Below, piece by piece: positions 35,101 through 46,018 of a stretch of 64,000 bases of DNA. Numbering within the stretch: the first letter of the stretch is position 1; each line of letters opens with the position of its first letter. Source of the stretch: Theristus sp. LFF4_11 (Eukaryota; Nematoda; Chromadorea; Monhysterida; Xyalidae); NCBI GenBank assembly GCA_030248135.1, contig JASANC010004944.1:1-64000 (forward strand), written 5' to 3'. The position numbers and the translations under genes were made by a program. The notes below the pieces were generated by a model. That model ran no database searches. It was not told the origin of the DNA and was given only the letters and a program-made list of their open reading frames with translations.

Positions 35101-35684
35101 AACGCTCTGTTGTTGATGTTGTTGATGATGTTGTTGATGATGTTGATGTTGATGCATTCTTTTCAACGCTCAACTGGACCGTCGGTTTCAAGAAAATCAA
35201 CAATAAAACACTGGAAATCAATTTTGAATGTGTGAATGAATCGTTCATTCCTCCTGCACCGGTCATGGTCACTCGTTTAGGAGGCGATCTTTTTCAGCAC
35301 ATACCCGTTTTGAACAGTCAAGCATGCAGGCTGTGAACGCAATCTTTGCTGTGCCCTAAGGCACGTCTCCATGAACGGGTAGCATGCAATAACACGAAAC
35401 GTAACATGCCGTAGCGCATCCGCATACGTCAGTATGAAAACCGGCTTTTAGTGAACTTTTTTAGTATTTTTAGTAAAAATCTTTCTGGAAACCGCACGAT
35501 CCAGGTCACCCCAGCCGTCGTCTTCCATGGAGATCAGCGTGTAGGAAATGTTGGCCAGTCGCAAGACGAAGCCCAGCAGTTCTGCGGAATCGCCAGGCAT
35601 GCGGCATTGCGGGTTCGGAGTCAACGTGTGTACGGCACACGGGAACACACTCGGCACTGATGCTTTTACGGCGACCCGCAACAT
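32185..35684 (-). CDS. Ionotropic-receptor / glutamate-receptor-like channel subunit
   Basis: Ligand-gated cation channel subunit of the plasma membrane. Exons: 35684-35510, 35106-34988, 34649 to about 34454, about 34164-33993, 33722-33528, 33299-33201, 33109-32984, and about 32490-32185. Exons 1-2 form the S1 half of the ligand-binding domain (LRVAV start, GIVGALLNGSVDTTVGMF); exon 3 has M1 (VWAAIGLTLLSVAASLLVAS). Exon 4 has the M3-like helix VHLLYTWLGLVAAVVLNLFQ. Exons 5-7 form S2 (SPSDVIELL, RPDSPWLERLNQAL). Exon 8 has M4 (LAGVFFALIAGFVVSAVAMF) and a cytoplasmic tail. The order matches ionotropic receptors. The large N-terminal domain of classic iGluRs is absent or upstream. The canonical SYTANLAAF motif is replaced by VVLNLFQGTLSTSLL, a divergence often seen in insect- and nematode-type IRs. 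The exon 3/4 and 7/8 joins are not settled in phase. Confidence 0.8.
33419..33493. repeat. Short palindromic MITE, family F1
   Basis: Inverted ends GCATTCATGAAGCAGT and CTTCATGAATG in an intron of the receptor gene. Confidence 0.75.
34190..34440. repeat. GC-rich repeat with GGGCCCGCAA words
   Basis: Contains repeated GCCCGCAAG/GGGCCCGCAA and partial palindromes (GCGAGTTAGCTATTGC). It lies in the receptor gene between the M1 and M3 exons, where splicing could not be resolved. Base composition is unlike the flanking exons. Confidence 0.5.
35109..35154. repeat. (GTTGAT)n microsatellite
   Basis: Simple repeat directly before the acceptor of receptor exon 2; on the coding strand it is an (ATCAAC)n tract in place of a normal polypyrimidine tract. 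Confidence 0.8.
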
Positions 35685-35689
35685 TTCGA

Positions 35690-38600
35690 AATTGTTTTAT
35701 AAAACTGCCGCAAGTGGCTTAATGTTTTTTACATTTTTTATGTTTTCTATGATACAATGTACATAAATTTTCAGAACAAAAAAACCAATGAAACCATGTG
35801 ACCATGCGTTTGAAAAAGTTATCAAGAAACAAGAAAGAAATACTTGCTACTTGCTTTTACTTGCATTGTCTGTGCGCAATGCTTTCAATTTTTTTGAGCA
35901 AAACAGAATGGGTTTTATAATATTTACCTGCGAACCTTTTTTGAAAGTACCTAATTATGAAACACTTGAATTAAAATGTAACATGAGAGATGTGTGTGGT
36001 AACTGGAAACCGTTGGTGAAAACTGTCGCACTGAAACGGGGAAACAAGTCCGTTGAGTTCACTCCATTGGATTTTTAATTAAAAGCATTTTTATCTATTG
36101 TTTGCTCTGCAGGGTGCTGGTGCGTTTTTGGAAGTGTGCAACTTCTCGCAAAATCTCATCGAAAGGCTTTGTTTCCTCTTTACCAGCATTCCAAATTTAC
36201 TGCGTTTACCTGGCGAAAGTGCAAACAGCGAACTTCATGTTTGTAATTTGTTTATCAGATCCAATCAAACTAAAGTGTCTAAATTACCGTAGTGTTTTCT
36301 AAGTTCTACCACATACCCCGTTTATAAAATAAGTACCCCCCCCCACAAACATCTGATGCTGAATAACGTCAAATACGACAACAGTCGAAACAAGGTTCTG
36401 ACACATCAATGCAGCGGGTCCCACCGGTGTACATCGGTATGACATAGTTGTCACGTTATTCGATCAATCGATTTGGCCGTCGGAAGTGGTGCTCCGAAAA
36501 CCACCAAGTTTGCAGAACGTTCCGTTACTGTTTTGCGTTTTGAGTAACAAATAAAAATCTTTATTAGATTATTGTCAGCAATAAACAAAAGGCTCACCAA
36601 TAGTGACAAACGCGATTATTCGTCTGTTCGTTCTGTTTGGGATCAACCCATCAATGCACTATCATTGAAACTGTTCAAATTCGCGACTATGCCGGAATCT
36701 ATTGAAACGCACGGTAACTATATTTTTTGCAAAAATGCAAAAATGAAAAATTATGTAATGCGCTCTTTTGTTGTGTTCGTCCTCAACAAAGAGTAGTTGA
36801 ATGCGTGTTACAAGCGTGACCGACGGCTTAGACAAGCTAATGTGCTATGTGCATACTGGTGTGGTTGACGAGACTGTATTGACAATCCTATATCTGTGTG
36901 TGCACAGTACTGCAATAAAGTCTGATGAAAAATGATTTAAAAACACCAATTTTAACGTTATCAATGGCGTTTTTTGGTTTCAACTGTCTTTTTGTCGTAA
37001 TTTATAATCTGAGAACACAAAATTTGACAAACACGGCTGCATTCGAGCTGCAGCGCCATATGACGCGCTGGACACAAACAAGGTCTACGTCTTGGGTATC
37101 TTGAATCTCGATCATATGCTGGAGTGATCGACTCTGCAAGAACTGGTCGGTGATACCGATGGATTTGTCAATGCGCAGCGTTTTCCTGCCTGTTGATTTC
37201 GTCGCGGAACAACTCAGTAAACGTTTCAACGACGGTGGCTTTGATTTCATTTGCCATCTATTGGACTGATTCATGAGTGAGATCACGTTGTCCTACTTGA
37301 TGGGCGAATGTCCTCTGTCTACCCTTGAAGTTCAACTTTTTTGTTTCCTGGCATAAAAAGCTATGGACACCTGCAAAAACAAATTCTCGTGATATTTGCA
37401 AACTGTGATGCACATCGATTGGTGTGCGGCAAGCGTGGTGTACCTGGCGAAACCGCAAACAGTGACCTTCATATTCTGGCTAGTTTCCCACAGTGATGAA
37501 CGAACACACAGTTGTGGTGGAATGTATTGCATGAAACCCCACATGGAATTCAATGCAGGAAACTTATCCAGCTACGTCGTATGTTGTGACTGGGTGTTTA
37601 GCTATGTAAACAGTTTTGCTTGTTTTTTTTGCATGTGTGAACAAGAAATTGTACGTTTTGAACTATCATCTAATGTTCTCTTGTAGCAACGAAACGAAGA
37701 AATAAAGACCGAATAAATTGTGTATCTTGTTGCGCATAGTAAAGAACGCAATAACAGTTTTGTGAAATATGAATGCTGTTGACTGGAATACACCAAGACT
37801 ACAAGACCAGGCGTTTGCACAATTTTACCAACACACCCTTGTGACATAAACCGTTCCCACAGTAATGAAGGGACACACAGTTTTGCGAAATACGAATACT
37901 GTTGACTGAATACACCAAGACTACAGGACAAGGCGTCTGCACAATTTTACAACACTGCCTTGTGACACAAACTTGTTTCTTTAGATGCACGCCATGCCAT
38001 TACTGCGTTCGTTGGGCTGGGACCGCACAACATCCTCCAACGCGCCACGTTTCATAGGGCTTCGGCGTCTTGATTCTGTGCACGCACCGCAACTTTCTAA
38101 CCCTTTTGATACAAAGAACAGCAACACACAAGGCAAGGCGCTGTGTTTTGTTAGTTTGCACTGCTCACCAGTGGTGAGTCACCACAGCCAAAAACAGTAC
38201 ACCTTATATTAGTTGTGAATAACAATTCTTGCCTCGCTCACAACAACCTTTAGAATGCACGCAACCAAGCATGCACAGATAAACCCGAAACCGTAGCGGA
38301 CACATCGGGTATGCACACTCAAACAATTTCAGCACACTGAAGCTGTTCGAGATTTGACCTTGCGTTTTTTTTGACCTCACGGGTTTACTGCGTGAGCACT
38401 CACACTCTACACACGCATGTAAGGCTACATTTTGCACAAGCGGAAATGTGAACTGCGAAGGCCTGACTCTGTGCACAGACCACTTTATACTGAATAACAC
38501 TATAGTGGCCAGGTCGCCATCGTCTGAGTTACTCGCACCTCTTCACATGTCAAAAAATAGATAATACGCACACACTAACGGCTGATGCCATAACTTATAC

Positions 38601-38800
38601 TGCGCGACGTTTTTCCGACACCCCACTCATCAACACACTGACGTGCAAATCTGTGCATTACACCGAACCAATTTAGTGTGGTGCTTTTCAATACCCCAGC
38701 CAATTGAGACGTCATAAAATTTTCGATGACAGCAATATGCACCACGGTCGCACAAATCCAGCAGAGTGATTTACCAATCAAGATTCTGCATGACTGTTTC
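35690..38800. other. Stretch without a recognised gene
   Basis: Contains a partial F3 MITE at its left edge region, an ATG-started 96-residue frame at 35788-36078 of unknown kind, a 123-bp direct repeat near 37755-37990, and sequences that resemble each other around 36220 and 37440 (GGCGAAA..GCAAACAG..ACTTCAT). Nothing matches a protein family I know. Confidence 0.4.
37755..37990. repeat. 123-bp direct repeat, nearly two units
   Basis: CAGTTTTG(T/C)GAAATA(T/C)GAAT... recurs at 37755 and 37878; both units contain ACTACA(A/G)GAC(C/A)AGGCGT and CCTTGTGACA. Confidence 0.85.
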
Positions 38801-38802
38801 AG

Positions 38803-39052
38803 AACCCTATGTAAAGAACCCCGCTTCACCAGTGATAGATGACAAGTTGTCTTTTTTGAGTCGGTTTTGCCTGCACGTGTCGCTTTTCGCCATCATCGAC
38901 AATAATGTCTCTGTCAAGGTAATCTTTATTAGTTTGCGGGACTTTGATGGTAGTTAACGCCCAAAACTTTTGTTTTTCAGGTTCCATCAGTGAGCATGAA
39001 CGTTTTCGAAAGATACATTTACGACAGCGCATTTTCGAACTGGTTGGATTAG
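38803..39052 (+). CDS. Possible last two exons of an unknown gene
   Basis: An exon 38803-38918 (acceptor TGTTTCAG, donor AAG|GTAATC) joins in phase to 38981-39052 (acceptor TTTTTCAG), ending in a stop. The product reads PYVKNPASPVIDDKLSFLSR..., then SVSMNVFERYIYDSAFSNW. Phase consistency and good junctions are the only support; the upstream exons and family are unknown. Confidence 0.3.
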
Positions 39053-39502
39053 ATTGGTTGAACTAAATTAGCTACGCATCTGTTTCACATTTGTCGTCTT
39101 GAGTTGTCCAGTGCAACTTGCTGGTAATAGAAATTTTGTCGAGCGCGTTTTTGTGCCGCTTGAGCACCCAAATGCAACTGCTCAATACACCAGCGTCAAC
39201 TCAGATAAGCGATTCCCGAACAGCTACTGCGGAATCTTTCAGACAATGTACCTCTTCAGTCAATGCTGTTATTGGTTAGTTCCACGCTGCTTGCTGTTAT
39301 TGGTTAGTTCAACCGCTGTTATTAATTAGCCATTGCTGTTATTGGTTAGTTTTCTGAAACAAAAACCTGAACAATATCATGTTAAAAAAGTACCATACGT
39401 GATACCATAAGTGTTACCAAATGTTGTGTGATTTTAATCGTACGCGAAATTTGCCGTCGAATCACTGTCTGTCAGTAACCAGCCTGCCGGGTGATTTTGA
39501 TC

Positions 39503-40879
39503 ATGTTTGCGAAAGAGCGACCGAAGAGTGAGCGTGTGGGGGGAGTTGAAGGCGAAGCGCTGAATCGCTCACCCCGAGAAGAAGAAGAAAATGAAGATGG
39601 AAGTGGAAATGACCACGGCACTGCCGCACGCAGTGTCGATGACTATCGTGTGGCTGGCTATTACGCTGGTCGTCATCATGGCTACATGAGTGTTCGCCAG
39701 CAGTTGTTGTGCGGTTTGATCATGTTTGGCATTGTCACCATCTTCGTGGCCGTGTGCGTCACTGCTTCGGCAGCACGTAAGCACGGCAAACAATGTCAAT
39801 ATGGTCCAGTCCGCTTTGATGTGCCTGGCGACTACAAGTGCTGCGGCTACGAGGCCTGTTGTCCGGGTGCCAAATGTGTCGCTTCTGAATGCATCGGTGG
39901 CAAGCCATTGATCCGGAACGGCAGATACTGCGAGACGTCGCCCGGTACCGGCTGTCGGCGGCTAACTGGTTTTGCATGCTGTCGTGGTGGCATGTGTGCG
40001 CCTGGAATGGCGTGCATCAACAACGAGTGCCAGGTGAAACCGTTCAAAGCCGGTGCGCGGGGGCGTGCCCACGTGGGCCTTGTGCTATTTGGCATTTTGG
40101 CAGTCGTTTTTCCCCGAGCCTGGCCATTGTTAATCATTGGACTTGGTGGTGAGGTCGCGAGTGAGTGTAATTACATGCTGCCTGTGGCTCGATCGCTGTC
40201 ATCGGTGAGTGACGGTGCCGTGTGGCAGCTTGGTGTCGAATTCCGCGAGGGCACGTGTTTGATGACGTCGTTCAAAAACGGTGGTATTCATTATGCCGTT
40301 AGCGTCGACATTGTGGAGGCGCGCATCGGGTTGGAGACTCAATTTGCGTGGGCTGTGCCAAATGAATTTGAAGTGACGTACTCGCGCGACTATTTCTGTC
40401 CCATGGACGAGCCCAATGAGCGATGTGCTAAACAATACGATGACAAACAGCGTGCGTTTGACACCGATATTATCGAAGTCAGTCATCACATGCATTTGTT
40501 TAATACCGGCGTTTGCATTGCCAACGGCTATGGACTCATTTGTAACGTGGCTGCTTTCGAGGGCGTTAAGAACTGGAATGACACCATCTACAATTACGAC
40601 GTCGTTCGTACGACTGAAATGCATTACGTCGTGAACATTACCGTCTATGCTGATGGCAAGGAGCCGAGTCATTTCACCGAAACTTCTGCCAACCCGAAGA
40701 TGGTGCGAATCATTTCGGATCATTGGCACAATGACTTGCCCAAACACATTTTGCGTGGTCATGGAAAAGTTTTTCCCTCCTGGAAAGGTTATTCCGTGCC
40801 GACGTCCGTGTCGTACACTACATGCGTGACAGAGCCACTTGAAATACAGGGTGTTTCGGAAATAATATATGGGCGATAA
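39503..40879 (+). CDS. Long intronless ORF: membrane protein with Cys-rich and glycosylated regions
   Basis: A single uninterrupted frame of about 458 codons from the first ATG (39503), striking among genes with short exons. N-terminal 60 residues acidic and polar; membrane helix LLCGLIMFGIVTIFVAVCV; a Cys-rich stretch with two related modules (YKCCGYEACCPGAKC and GFACCRGGMCAPGMACINNEC); a second hydrophobic segment (HVGLVLFGILAVVFPRAWPL); then a 240-residue domain with spaced Cys and potential N-glycosylation sites (NDT, NIT). The frame continues after the stop only as short open pieces. A recent retrocopy, a host gene expanded without introns, or an old viral or retroelement glycoprotein are all possible; I recognise no family. 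Confidence 0.5.
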   Translation: MFAKERPKSERVGGVEGEALNRSPREEEENEDGSGNDHGTAARSVDDYRVAGYYAGRHHGYMSVRQQLLCGLIMFGIVTIFVAVCVTASAARKHGKQCQYGPVRFDVPGDYKCCGYEACCPGAKCVASECIGGKPLIRNGRYCETSPGTGCRRLTGFACCRGGMCAPGMACINNECQVKPFKAGARGRAHVGLVLFGILAVVFPRAWPLLIIGLGGEVASECNYMLPVARSLSSVSDGAVWQLGVEFREGTCLMTSFKNGGIHYAVSVDIVEARIGLETQFAWAVPNEFEVTYSRDYFCPMDEPNERCAKQYDDKQRAFDTDIIEVSHHMHLFNTGVCIANGYGLICNVAAFEGVKNWNDTIYNYDVVRTTEMHYVVNITVYADGKEPSHFTETSANPKMVRIISDHWHNDLPKHILRGHGKVFPSWKGYSVPTSVSYTTCVTEPLEIQGVSEIIYGR

Positions 40880-41860
40880 GAGTCGCCACAACACCAAAAG
40901 TGAAACTAAGCGATACACAATGCGCGTGACATACTGGGCGATTCAAAAACCTATTAACTGCACGTGCCGAGAAACCAATGGCGCAATCAGCTAAATCTGC
41001 GATGGACGTACTGGATGGAGCGCGCATCAAGCGGCGGACAATTCAAAGCAATCATTGACAGACTGAAGCTGGTCTATCTAGAATGCAAGACTGGGATTGC
41101 GTTCTATACGCACGGCGAACTGACGCGCTACACCGATCCGCTCATGAATTTCAATGTGGAAGGTGAGAAACAAAACATTTTGTGCTAAAGTTTTTATGTA
41201 AATTGGTCTTAAGTGCAATAATAGGTTACAGTTAAGACAATCGCTCCAATTATTTATAACAGTTGAAAGTAGAAAAGTAGACTATGGTGAACAGAACAGA
41301 AAAGCACGCGTAATTACAATCTAAACATTTTGAAGGATGCAAGACTGTTGGACATGGAAATCGTTGGGGCGCGTGCCAGATGGCATGGTCGACCGCCGAC
41401 TGGATGGCTTTTCAACTACTCGAGGACATGGCGGGAGAAAACGTGAAATACATCACCATCACTATGGATGGAGCTACCGATTGCCGCGCTGACCATTCGT
41501 GAACTCATTCAAGCTCTCAATGTGTTATATCAAATCATCCATAATGCATTTATGATCCATCATCCATTTATTATGACAAATCTGATCGGTCAAAAACAAG
41601 CATCCCGTCCACGTATTTTTATCGGATGTTAGCGCTCACCGACGGTCAAACAGCGCAACACCATTTCGACGCATTGATCAATCAACTGGAAGAGGATGGG
41701 AAGCAATTCGGTGTGGATATCATATCCGCACTGAAAAAAAACTTGTCGGATTTGGCAGCGATGGCGCAAGTGTCAACCTCGGTCTCCAGAATGGCTTTGC
41801 CAGGCTCATCTCTGTATGGGCCGGTCGTGAAGAAGCAGAACAAAAACACAAATTGATTGT
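40880..41860 (+). pseudogene. Broken coding-like pieces after the intronless ORF
   Basis: Coding-like segments at about 40964-41175 (QWRNQLNLRWTYWMERAS), 41340-41500 (WSTADWMAFQLLEDMAGE) and 41626-41856 (DALINQLEEDGKQFGVD) lie in different frames on the same strand, separated by stops and AT-rich sequence. They may be decayed remains of the unit that carried the intronless ORF, or exons of a gene I cannot assemble. Confidence 0.35.
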
Positions 41861-42203
41861 TGTACACTGCAACGCACACAGACTGCAACTAACTATGACA
41901 GATTCGTGGAAGCATAATCGAGTGCTTATTCAAATGGAATCTCTGCAACAGTCATTGTATCGCTTTATCATTAATCGACGCGTCTGGATGTGTACAAATT
42001 AGTCGCGATTTAAATGGAAGAAACTTTGCGTTTTTCTTAAATAAAATCGACTAAACACCAACTGAATCGAGCGTTATCAACGTATGCGACTACGGTTGCT
42101 CCTTGTATCTTGTGAAACAACCTAGGTGAGAGTTGGACAAATTGACCGAAGACAAGCAACAGAAGAGACTCACTGAATGGTTTCATGTATACATATGAAC
42201 ATG

Positions 42204-42658
42204 TACCGTATTACCTCTAATAAACCCCCATGGGGGTTTATTTCTTCAGCGACTTTTGGGGGTGGGGGTTTATTTTGGGGGGGGGGGTTTATTTTTGGGG
42301 GGGGGTTTATTTGGAAACCATTTTTAGAGGTGGGCAAAATGGCAAAAATACCTTCCATGGCAGGAAGGAAGTCGCAGAAACTTCTACTCTACATAGAAAT
42401 TTCCTTTTACAACAGCCTTTTGTAATGAAATTACCATTAACTCATCCATTTGGGGCCTTTGGTAGCACAATTTCATCATTTTCACTGCAACCAGCCACTG
42501 AATTCATTGTTTATGTGTATGTTTTTCTGGGTATGTGTTTCAAACAGGTTTCCAATAATCCCCCATGGGGGATTATTTTGGGGGGGGGATTTTTTGGAAA
42601 CTTGCCGAGGGGGTGGGGGTTTATTTTTTTGGGGGGGGTTAATAGAGGTAATACGGTA
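42204..42658. mobile_element. TIR element, family D, copy 1
   Basis: Ends TACCGTATTACCTCTAATAA and, inverted, TTAATAGAGGTAATACGGTA, with TA possibly serving as the target duplication. Near the ends sit palindromes around CCATGG (AACCCCCATGGGGGTT) and G runs; the centre is a unique AT-rich 250 bp (AAATACCTTCCATGGCAGGA). No coding capacity. Confidence 0.9.
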
Positions 42659-43189
42659 TGTATAGATAGAGCCTATGTTCATTGTTTTTTTACAGCTGTG
42701 CCTTGTTTATATCTAGATACATGTTTTATTTCTGTGACATGGCAATAGTTGGAATAAACATTTATGGTCGTACTACAGCGTGTAACTTCAAATATATCGG
42801 GTGGTTTACACAACAATTAGATTCTTGCACAGTTTCTGAAAAGTCGGCATTCATAAAATGATGAACCTCTGCGATTTTCAGAGCAGTTTTGATTTTACGA
42901 AAAGATTTAGATAATTTTTGTTTATTTACGAAAAGAAAAATTGGATCAGTAACAGCGGTGTTTGCACTGACCATAAAAACGTAATCTATCAGTTTTTCGG
43001 TCTTGTAAAACATATCCAAGCTGAACTGAAATACGAATAATTCGAGAATCAAAATTAAAAGGTCTACAACAGCGTTATACACAAAAATCAGCTTTCAGTA
43101 GAAAACGAGCGAGTGCTGTTTGCAAAATCTCTGCAAAATCTCTGTTATTGTACGTATCAATAAATGTTTGCTGTTCTTCTTCAGTATGG

Positions 43190-43420
43190 CCTATTTTTTT
43201 AAACGTGTCCCACTGAAATGACGTCATGTGCCACAAAACATGCGCTTGTCGTTCACAGCAAACCAGACTATCCGTTTAGCCGATTTCTTCCCGTAAACAA
43301 ATGGTGAATGTCGAATCAGTCACACCAAACTGAAATTTTAGTGCCTGTACTTTGACAAACGGGCGTTTTTAAATAAAATGACGTCACGTTAGTCCGGACA
43401 CGTTTGAATAAATCCACAAT
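43190..43420. repeat. MITE, family F4
   Basis: Third F4 copy, with AAATGACGTCATGTGC and AAATGACGTCACGTTAGTCC. Confidence 0.85.
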
Positions 43421-43689
43421 AGAAAACAGCGGCGCTTGATTTCTGATGTAAATAAACCAAAGCAAATCTGCCAGAATGTTTGTTGACATTCCAATGCACC
43501 ACTCCTTTCTTAGATTTTCGTGAGTTTTTGAGTTCTTCGGCAAGTTTTGGACACCTGGCTTCAATTACTTGTTGGTGTGCTTCATAGATATCTTCCTCAT
43601 TAGAACATATTAACATGTTTGCTTGAGGAATCGGTTCAGGACAACACGGTGGTAACATGGTTGAAGCCTGGAAACATTTTATTTGTCTG

Positions 43690-44638
43690 TGAAAAATTCG
43701 CAGGTAAACACCGAAAGAGAGAACACTCTAAACCATATCGAAATTCTGCGAACCTTTAAAAATGACCCACTTTTTAACCCAAAAAGACCGGGGCAAAAAA
43801 TGAACTAATTTTTCCAACTCTCCGGATGATTTTACCCCAGGAAACACTTTTTCGGTTGTAAAAGTGTCGCAGGTAAAAATTGAAAGGCCGAACACTTGAA
43901 ACCAGGTGGAAACCCTGTGAACTTTTAAGAAATGCCAAATTTCTAACAAATAAAATGGTCGGGGCAAAAAATGGACTAATTTCTCAAAATATCCGAATGA
44001 TTTTACTCCAGGAAATATTTTTGTTCGATTGTGAGACGTCTTCAGTTAAAAACTGCAGCTGCGAACACTTGAAACCAGGTCGAAACTCTGCGACTTAAAA
44101 ACTGCCCAATTTCTGACCCAAAAACTGGTCGGGGAAAATGAACTAATTTCTCAAAATCTCCGGATGATTTTACATCAGAAAACATTTTTGTTCGATTGTG
44201 GGACGACTTCAGTTAAAAACTGTAGATTCGAACACTTGAAACCAGGTGGAAACCCTACGACTTAAAAATTGTGCAACTTCTGACTCAAAAAGTGGTCGGG
44301 GCAAAAAAATGAACCAATTTCTCAAAATCTCCGGATGATTTTACCCCAGGAATTATTTTTGTTCGATTGTGAGACGATTTCAGTTAAGAAATGTAGGTGC
44401 AAACACAGATGATTACACTACTGAAAAAAAATACAAAGGGAAATAAGTAACACTGTTTTCAGAATTGGTTTTTCGTGTCTACAGCGTATGAAAAGTCATC
44501 CGATAAAATTTTTTTCGCGGTTCAGAACACAACTTTGGGTGTTCGTTTCGTGTGCACAGAAACAGGTTTGTGGCTTATAGTGGCTTATGGAGGAAGCGAG
44601 CAAATTTGAAAAAAGCGCGCGAGGGGATAACGGCTCAT
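43690..44638. mobile_element. Composite repeat copy 3: second satellite and 3' tail
   Basis: Four to five tandem units of about 170 bp (anchor GAACACTTGAAACCAGG at about 43890, 44064 and 44231) run into the same 280-bp tail as copies 1 and 2. The foldback and 150-bp satellite are missing. The tail is cut before its hairpin by the hAT-like element at 44647; the hairpin is found on the far side at 45499-45545. Confidence 0.85.
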
Positions 44639-44646
44639 ATAATAAT

Positions 44647-45447
44647 CAGTACCGAAGACGAGGGGGGGGTGGGGGGGGGTACACCCCCCCCAGAGCACCC
44701 GAGACCTCCGCGTGGGGGGGGGGTGGGGGGGTCACGCGACACCCACCCCCCAAACGTAATGCATCATTATTAAAACAGCTGCATCTGCAGTTCCGGTGCT
44801 CCTCCTCCATAACACAGGAAAGAAAAAAATGCAAAAACTAAATTGATCATTTGCACCTTATCAAAAAGGCTTGGCTTAGGATTAGGATTAGGTTTAGGAT
44901 TAGGAACCTACAACGACTCATTACAAGCAACCTCTGATCAAAAATCAAAAAAATCACTTTTAAGAATGTATACAAATCCCCCCCAAAACCTGACACTGGA
45001 CCATCCACACCCCCCCCTCGAAATTTGCTAGACACCCCCCACCCCCCCCCCCTAGATGGACCTAAGTAACAGTGACACCCCCCAAAAAATTTCTCGGACC
45101 ACCCAAAAATCATGAATTTTTGCTCAAAAATCATGATTTTTTGTCTTTAAAGTCCATAATATAAGCTAAATATATGATAACTTGACATTCTTCATTGCAA
45201 TTTCAAAGATTTTGCAGCAAAATTTAGCGTTTTTCCTTCAAAATTTTAGCCAAAAAATCTCATGGGTGGGGTGGGGGGTGTGCACCCCCCAGAAAATTTT
45301 CTACAATAGTGCACCCCCCCATGGCCCACGCCTGGGGGGGTGTCACTGTACCATGACTGACACCCCCCACTGAAAAATTTTCGGCACCCCCCCCCACGTG
45401 ACGACACCCCCCCCCCCCTCGAAAATTTGCTTTCGCCTTCGGTACTG
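44647..45447. mobile_element. hAT-like non-autonomous element with G/C runs, copy B
   Basis: The ends CAGTACCGAAG and CTTCGGTACTG are flanked by an 8-bp target duplication ATAATAAT (44639-44646 and 45448-45455). The core matches copy A inverted. It has C and G runs on both sides and no transposase. Confidence 0.9.
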
Positions 45448-45498
45448 ATAATAATGTTAAATGTTAATGTTAATCAAATATTTAAAAAAATAATAATA

Positions 45499-45545
45499 AT
45501 GCGTGATGCGCTGTCCGCTCGCTCCGCTCGCTCGCGCATCCGCAT
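45499..45545. repeat. Terminal hairpin of composite repeat copy 3
   Basis: ATGCG-T-GATGCGC ... GCGCATC-CGCAT, identical stem to copies 1 and 2, with a small change in the loop. Confidence 0.85.
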
Positions 45546-45615
45546 GATATTGAGATACAAACATACAGATAATATAGGTACCTACAGATAAGAGAAATAT
45601 AGAGATATACAATGA

Positions 45616-45850
45616 GAAAATGTCTCCATCGAAAGTCAAAATCAAAGGGGGGGTGGTCAGACGGTCAGGATTTGGTAGGGGGGGGGGTTTGGACTTTGGG
45701 GGGTCGAAATCTGGGAGGGGGGGTCTGGCCCTCCAAATTCGAGAGGGGGGGTATTTTGACAAAAATTTGGGGGGGGGGTTTGCCCGGGTGGGGGGTGTCG
45801 GCTTGGTTGAAGGGGTACGGTACCCCCCCCCCACCCCCCCTAGCCTAGCC
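45616..45850. repeat. G-run-rich repeat, family unclear
   Basis: Repeated GGGGGGG runs, an internal palindrome GGGGTACGGTACCCC and a C-run end. No terminal inverted repeat or target duplication could be found, so it may be a broken relative of the hAT-like G-run family. Confidence 0.5.
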
Positions 45851-46018
45851 ATCTATTGAAAAAATGTTGTCTTCAATCAAAGGCATAAAAAACGGGTTAT
45901 TTTTTTTATCAAAATTGCCCATTTTTGCTCGAAATTCTTGTAAATTTCGCAAATTCTAGGTAAGCTAAAACAATTTAAGCGAATTTTCTTCAACAACCCC
46001 GGCGACACGACGACCACG

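Noticed and set aside
42177..42748. Frames including AKIPSMAGRKSQKLLLY over family D elements
   Set aside because: The same peptide appears in all three copies of a short TIR element without coding constraint or transposase motifs.
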